NCBI GenBank assembly: GCA_007844125.1
Contig: CM017560.1
Coordinates: 5,913,759 to 5,977,758 of the forward strand
Reading direction: 5' to 3'
DNA length: 64,000 nucleotides
From: Sinonovacula constricta
Taxonomy: Eukaryota; Mollusca; Bivalvia; Cardiida; Solecurtidae
Positions 59,880 through 64,000 of this stretch are shown one piece after another; the stretch's first letter is position 1; each line of letters opens with the position of its first letter. Under the pieces are notes generated by a model. That model was not told where the DNA came from. It worked only from the letters and a program-made list of their open reading frames with translations, and did not search any database. The translations under genes and the position numbers were made by a program.

Positions 59880-60600
59880 CAAACAAATACGCCGCACGTG
59901 TATATGAATAATTAGTATATATAAAGTTGGAATTACAGGTAATCATCCACGTATGGTTGTGAAACGTAGTGAAAAGCACGATCGAGAAACGGAGGAAGAA
60001 TAGATCGTACGTATCCAATATTCTTTTGACTTCCAAGAGATGTAGAAATGTAGAGACAAATACATACCTGCATATAACAAACACACAGACTCAAAACGGT
60101 CGTACAGTTTCGAACACTAGGTCTAAACACAGGTGCAGTTTAACGATTATTCAAGTATTCCTTCTATGTATTGTTCACATGCATAAAAAAGAAAACTTTA
60201 AACTTCTCTAAACACGCCGCGCAAGCAAAGGGGGTGTAATGAATTTGATATACACACACGCGATTCGTCTGTTTATCCACGGAATCACATGTAGAGAAAA
60301 AAAAGCCCCGTACTCCAGTCGGTATACCTTGTGTTTTTGTGTACAGTAGAGAACGGAGGGAGAGAGAGGGAGGGTCGCTGTACAGCCAACAGTTGGGGCC
60401 CATGAAGAACGCAGCCGAACGGGACAGAAACATTATACGCCTGTTTCACCACGCTCTGCTGGTCGCTCATACCGCACGTCGGTACGCGGGAGTTGAGGAA
60501 TTGAGTGGGGTGGGGGCAGATGAGGAGGTTGGTCAGTGGGCAAAGGGAGATAACTGCGAGTTGGCTGATAAAACAAAAAGACGAGTAATGAATGTACTGG
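59880..60600. promoter_or_regulatory. CpG-rich promoter candidate
   Basis: CpG density rises sharply against the rest of the window, notably at 60215-60260 and 60395-60490. An E-box CACGTG is at 59895-59900, and a TATA-like TATATATAAAG at 59914-59924 would drive the plus strand. CT-rich sequence typical of 5' untranslated exons reads on the minus strand at 60335-60375. AAGGGAGATAACT is at 60543-60555. Direction is unresolved; it could be bidirectional. Confidence 0.4.
60328..60470 (-). CDS. candidate first coding exon, product unknown
   Basis: In the CpG-rich block, a minus-strand ATG at 60470 opens MSDQQSVVKQAYNVSVPFGC and continues with Pro/Ser/Leu-rich sequence to CACAAG|GTATAC, a reasonable donor at 60328 (phase 2). 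The start context is GGTATGAGC. A plus-strand frame over the same DNA (ATG at 60402, MKNAAERDRNIIRLFHHALL) also looks protein-like, so the strand is uncertain and the whole block may be untranslated. No family recognised. If minus, the transcript would run toward the candidates at 21.4 kb and below, through an intron packed with satellites. Confidence 0.28.
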
Positions 60601-61511
60601 TTATTGGCCTTGATGGCAGTCGTTCAAATGTTCGTCTTTCAATCAGCTCGACAAGTGCATATTCGTCCGGGGTTTTTTTCTGTTTGTTTTTTTTCACTGA
60701 CCATTATTATACTAGAAACTAAAATTTCACTTCAAAACCAAACAACATTTGATTTTCAAAATTTCTTCTGTTGAATATGTAAAAAATGAAAAACAACTCC
60801 CCTTGCATGTAATCTATGTTGTCATTTAATTCACCCTATAAGGATTGTTACGTGTACTTCCTTTGATGGACATTGAACTTTGGTTCTTCAATTCCATCTT
60901 CACATGAACAGGAGGCTAAAACAATTTATTCGTCTCTGGTCATGTTTGTTCATGATTCAGAAAGTTAATTATATTTATAGTCAACCATTTTTGTGTAGTT
61001 ATTCAAATCGAAATAATACCATATTCTTTTCTAAACACTATGTGGACATTATTTTTCAATGACGTCACTACTTTCGTCATAACATTCAGAAAATATCAGC
61101 GCATGGACATTTTGTTTTCAAATAGATCGTTTTTCTTTTTTTTACTTGCATTTGAGAAATTCGTCAGGAAGTGCGAGGTTAGAGCTCTGTAAAACCGGTT
61201 TAAGCACCCAGTTGGTCCATATTGCCGACTGACCGTTCCAAGGCGGTTACTGTCGGGTTTGCTCTTTTCGTTAATTGACTTATCACAAATTTGTTCTTAC
61301 TTTTCGCTTGGCTTGCAAGTGAAATACCTTTGTTCTGTGCCTTTTCGGAGTTTGGTATATGTTGCAATGCTTATAGGACTTTGTCGAATATTCTTATTGA
61401 TCATTATCTTAAAATGTTTAATGTTGAAGTTGAAAAAAAAACATATTTTTTTTAATCGACTATAAAATAAATGAAAAACAAATGTTATCCGATGTCTTTT
61501 CTTTCCTTCAC
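60601..61511. other. no supported gene
   Basis: The segment 61180-61260 is GC-richer (ACCGTTCCAAGGCGGTTACT) and may be a dispersed repeat, but only one copy is in this window. The rest is AT-rich. Confidence 0.4.
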
Positions 61512-61587
61512 ATATTGACTTAGTCTGGTTCCCGAACTTAACTACAGTCTGCTGTAGTAAAGTTCGGGAACCAGACTAATATTGACT
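61512..61587. mobile_element. 58-bp palindromic mini-element with 9-bp duplications
   Basis: ATATTGACT stands at 61512-61520 and again at 61579-61587. Between them are perfect 19-bp arms, TAGTCTGGTTCCCGAACTT (61521-61539) and its exact complement (61560-61578). The 20-nt centre holds a second stem, CTACAG/CTGTAG, around TCTG. A 9-bp duplication fits the Mutator-like range (9-11 bp), but no transposase or related copy is visible here. Confidence 0.85.
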
Positions 61588-62807
61588 ATCCACTTCTCCG
61601 TGATACTAAACTAATCCAAAACCAATGGTAGATAACTATGGACTTTGTATCGTACTGGTTATGTCCCTTGCACCTGACACACGAAATTCCATTTCTTGTA
61701 TATAAGCGGAAAATACTTTTTGTTTTTAAACATTGTTCGAAAATACGTTTGGGGTATTTTCACCCCACCTTCTTGTATAAATTTACGCCAAAAAAAAACA
61801 AACAAACTTGTTCTGTGTTCTTTGACTGGATTATATGTAAAGACTGGACACTTCCTCTATACCTGTTTTACAATACAATTCACAACTTACATAACTTCAC
61901 GGTGGTATCTGACAGTTTTGGCCCAGTTTTTGTTTTCTTGCATACAACCAAATGAATTACACTTGCCTGAAAAGATCTTTATCAACATGTACTTCCTATC
62001 TGAGCCACGTTGCACACTTAGATATTTTTATATTAAGAAAACCACGTTACCACTTCCTGTTGAGAAAGCTTTAAATTTTTACCTGGTAATCCGCGCTGAC
62101 GTCTATATCTATTTTTAGCAGAAATCACCAAGGAAATTACTGATTATTAAGATTAAACATTAAGAACTATTTATTTCATGATATGTACTGGCTAAAATTC
62201 GGGCAATGTTCTTAATCTTCTTTTTAGACAAAAGTATGTGTGAGTGCGATATTAAGCCGAAAGTGCCATAAACAGGTATTGTTACATACATTTGATATTG
62301 GTAAACTGCTAGATACCACGTTTATGATCGTTAAATAGTCGACTTACTCTGCAGAAAAGATAATCAATACAAATAAACTGAAAGCACTTTTTTCGCTAAT
62401 TAACCCACACCAGACAAGCACGAACATAGAAATAATATTTACCCCACACACTGTCAGTTATTGGCCTATAATTGACACGCCATATTATGATATGTGTATT
62501 TCGTCTTATCAAATGTTTCGTATGTGGTCCTTAAAAATTCCACGAATATATATATACGTCCGATACAAGAGTATATAGTAAGAACTTTTCAACAATATCC
62601 CCCCGGCTAGGACATTTTAATGAGGAGGGGGTGTACTTGTATTTTTAATCTGTTCCACAATATGCGAGTTTCATTTCTTTTAAATTATTGTAAGGTGGTA
62701 AGCATTTATTCATTGTTGCTCAAAAATTGAAAAAAATTATTGCTTTAATATATAATAAGGAACACTTTTAAGAAACCGTTAGAGTGTAATACATTTATGA
62801 TAACATT
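61588..62807. other. AT-rich, no supported gene
   Basis: Two overlapping plus-strand frames (61638-61955 and 61696-62118) are Phe/Tyr/Leu-rich and in different phases over the same DNA. I see no splice or family support. Confidence 0.45.
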
Positions 62808-63123
62808 CAGTGGCGGATCAAGGATTTTTCCAGGAGTGGGAGGGACCTAATTGGGCAAGCATCAGAGGTGCTAGCTGTGATGGGGGTCGAGGTGGCTCTC
62901 TAGGCATGCTTTCGCAGAAATGTTTTGAAAACGTAAAAGCTAAGTATTACAATTTCCTGCATCATTTTAGAAGCTTCGAAGAAATTGCATCAGTCTAAAC
63001 TGTTTATACTCTTGGTGACAAAGATGAGGGGAGAGATCAAATTGACCAAGAATCACAGAGACAAGTTGTGATAGGGGGTCTGGGGGCATGCTCCCACAGG
63101 AAGAGTGTTGACATCTGAAAAAC
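62808..63123 (+). mobile_element. decayed dispersed element starting CAGTGGCGGATC
   Basis: It begins CAGTGGCGGATCAAGGATTT, a terminus I associate with widespread hAT-like non-autonomous elements. A GTGATNGGGGGTC...GCATGC segment appears twice, at about 62845-62930 and 63040-63122, so the element has an internal duplication. The opposite inverted terminus was not found. Superfamily assignment is tentative. Confidence 0.5.
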
Positions 63124-63657
63124 ATATAGTGCAATGTCTAGCATTTCAGTTGTCTCACAGACCATCATAGAAAGTTTTTACACAAGTATTTTAACTTCAA
63201 AGCGTGTTTTCAATATATTTTATATTATTTGTTTATTTTTTTGACACGATGTATTAAACAGTGAGTATGAATGATACGAAACTGGCCGAATACAGTTTAC
63301 ATAAATATGGCTGTTGTTATTGTCAAATTGTTTATTTTGAGCCATTGTTATTTTATGTTTCAAAATATTTGGCCACTTTTTGTTTCCACATATACCCAAA
63401 GACTGTGCGAATACACACGCTTTGCTATAGTATATTCATATGACATGTATACGATGTAAGTACGTTGGACTTGTCCGGACATTGCTTATATCTTAAACAT
63501 TAGGCAGGATATCAGCACCGTCAGGGATAACAGTAAAAGTGTATGTTAGGCTAATAAGTGAAATAATAATGTCGATTGTATTAAATCGGCACAGACAAGA
63601 GTATGTCGTTTTTTTCAATATTCAGTATACGTCATAAATAAATGTATAGGATGTAAA
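63124..63657. other. no feature seen
   Basis: AT-rich DNA. Two overlapping 60-codon frames look like chance. Confidence 0.45.
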
Positions 63658-63965
63658 TTGTTAAATATTTGTTTGTTGGGTTTATCGTCCAACCAACAGT
63701 ATTTCAGTTATCTGGAGACGGTGTCCCCTTGAAGCAGATATAGTGCTGCCTTCACTGTGTATAGCATGCCGTGAACACCTGGCATGATACCACACCCAGT
63801 CACATTATCCTAACACCGGGCCAACCTGCCGTAGAACTACCTTTATATCTGCTTGAGCGTTAGCAAGGGAGCTATACCACTAGCATTTTTAACGACTTTG
63901 GTATGTCGCTGCCAATGTTCGAACCCGGGGTCTCCCGTACCTGGAGTCAACGCTCCTTGTTAAAT
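63658..63965 (-). mobile_element. tRNA-derived SINE, family B copy 2
   Basis: TTGTTAAAT flanks it at 63658-63666 and 63957-63965, giving a 290-bp element. It shares with copy 1 CTTCACTGTGTATAGCATGC, GAACACCTGGCATGATACCA and GTTTATCGTC-AACCAACAGT. The minus-strand B-box region GGTTCGAAC is recognisable; the A box is eroded. Confidence 0.85.
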
Positions 63966-64000
63966 GTATTGTACCGTAATGTTAATGCGATTAATTGAAA

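Noticed and set aside
61638..62118. Overlapping 105- and 140-codon plus-strand frames
   Set aside because: They occupy the same DNA in different phases, are rich in Phe, Tyr, Leu and Lys as expected from AT-rich sequence, and show no splice or family motif.

Overview
This window is eukaryotic, non-operonic, AT-rich DNA. It is most likely from a mollusc, probably a bivalve (moderate confidence). No complete gene can be read. The support is: spliced-looking coding fragments with GT/AG borders; tRNA-derived SINEs with target-site duplications; a pogo/Tigger-like inverted-repeat element; abundant minisatellites; a tRNA-SINE tail of a type I associate with molluscs; and one copy of AAGGGAGATAACT (60543-60555), a motif I recall as common in mollusc sequences. 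The taxonomic call rests on family resemblance, not on a gene.

Layout. Minisatellite arrays with periods of 16-69 bp make up roughly a quarter of the window. They lie at 1-690 (24 bp), 2825-4245 (67 bp), 15129-15745 (26 bp in a 78-bp trimer), 28326-29768 (30 then 22 bp), 30661-31300 (49 bp), 34811-36310 (30 bp), 36405-36831 (28 bp), 38781-44240 (one 5.4-kb array in three blocks built on one ~34-bp monomer), 44756-45255 (56 bp), 47500-48266 (degenerate, 17-20 bp), 51118-51850 (31 bp), 52825-53392 (16 bp) and 56536-57880 (27 bp). Between them are SINE family A (8139-8387, 20930-21150, 50660-50812, 53500-53725), SINE family B (36843-37138, 63667-63956), a pogo-like non-autonomous element (37200-38055), a 58-bp palindrome with 9-bp flanking repeats (61521-61578), and a decayed element starting CAGTGGCGGATC (62808).

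The most unusual structure is a dispersed foldback family. At least six copies have a 53-58 bp palindromic core that opens AGTGTAGATC and closes GATCTACACT. Most also have a fixed ~37-bp flank ending in a TTAGCAGG-like motif. The two arrays at 15.1 kb and 51.1 kb are built from one arm of this palindrome, and the 51.1-kb array still ends in an intact copy. This looks like satellite DNA arising from a small mobile palindrome.

Genes. The best coding candidate is a minus-strand initiating exon (16808-16974) encoding a Ser/Asp/His-rich start with a good splice donor. Weaker exon candidates lie at 1163-1300, 7433-7556, 21304-21549 and 60328-60470 (minus) and at 16284-16384, 27755-27840, 32162-32377, 46132-46329 and 46748-46917 (plus). 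I could not assign a protein family to any of them. Splice phases do not join the minus-strand candidates into one transcript without unseen exons. A CpG-rich block at 59.88-60.60 kb is the best promoter candidate. The rest reads as intronic or intergenic DNA.
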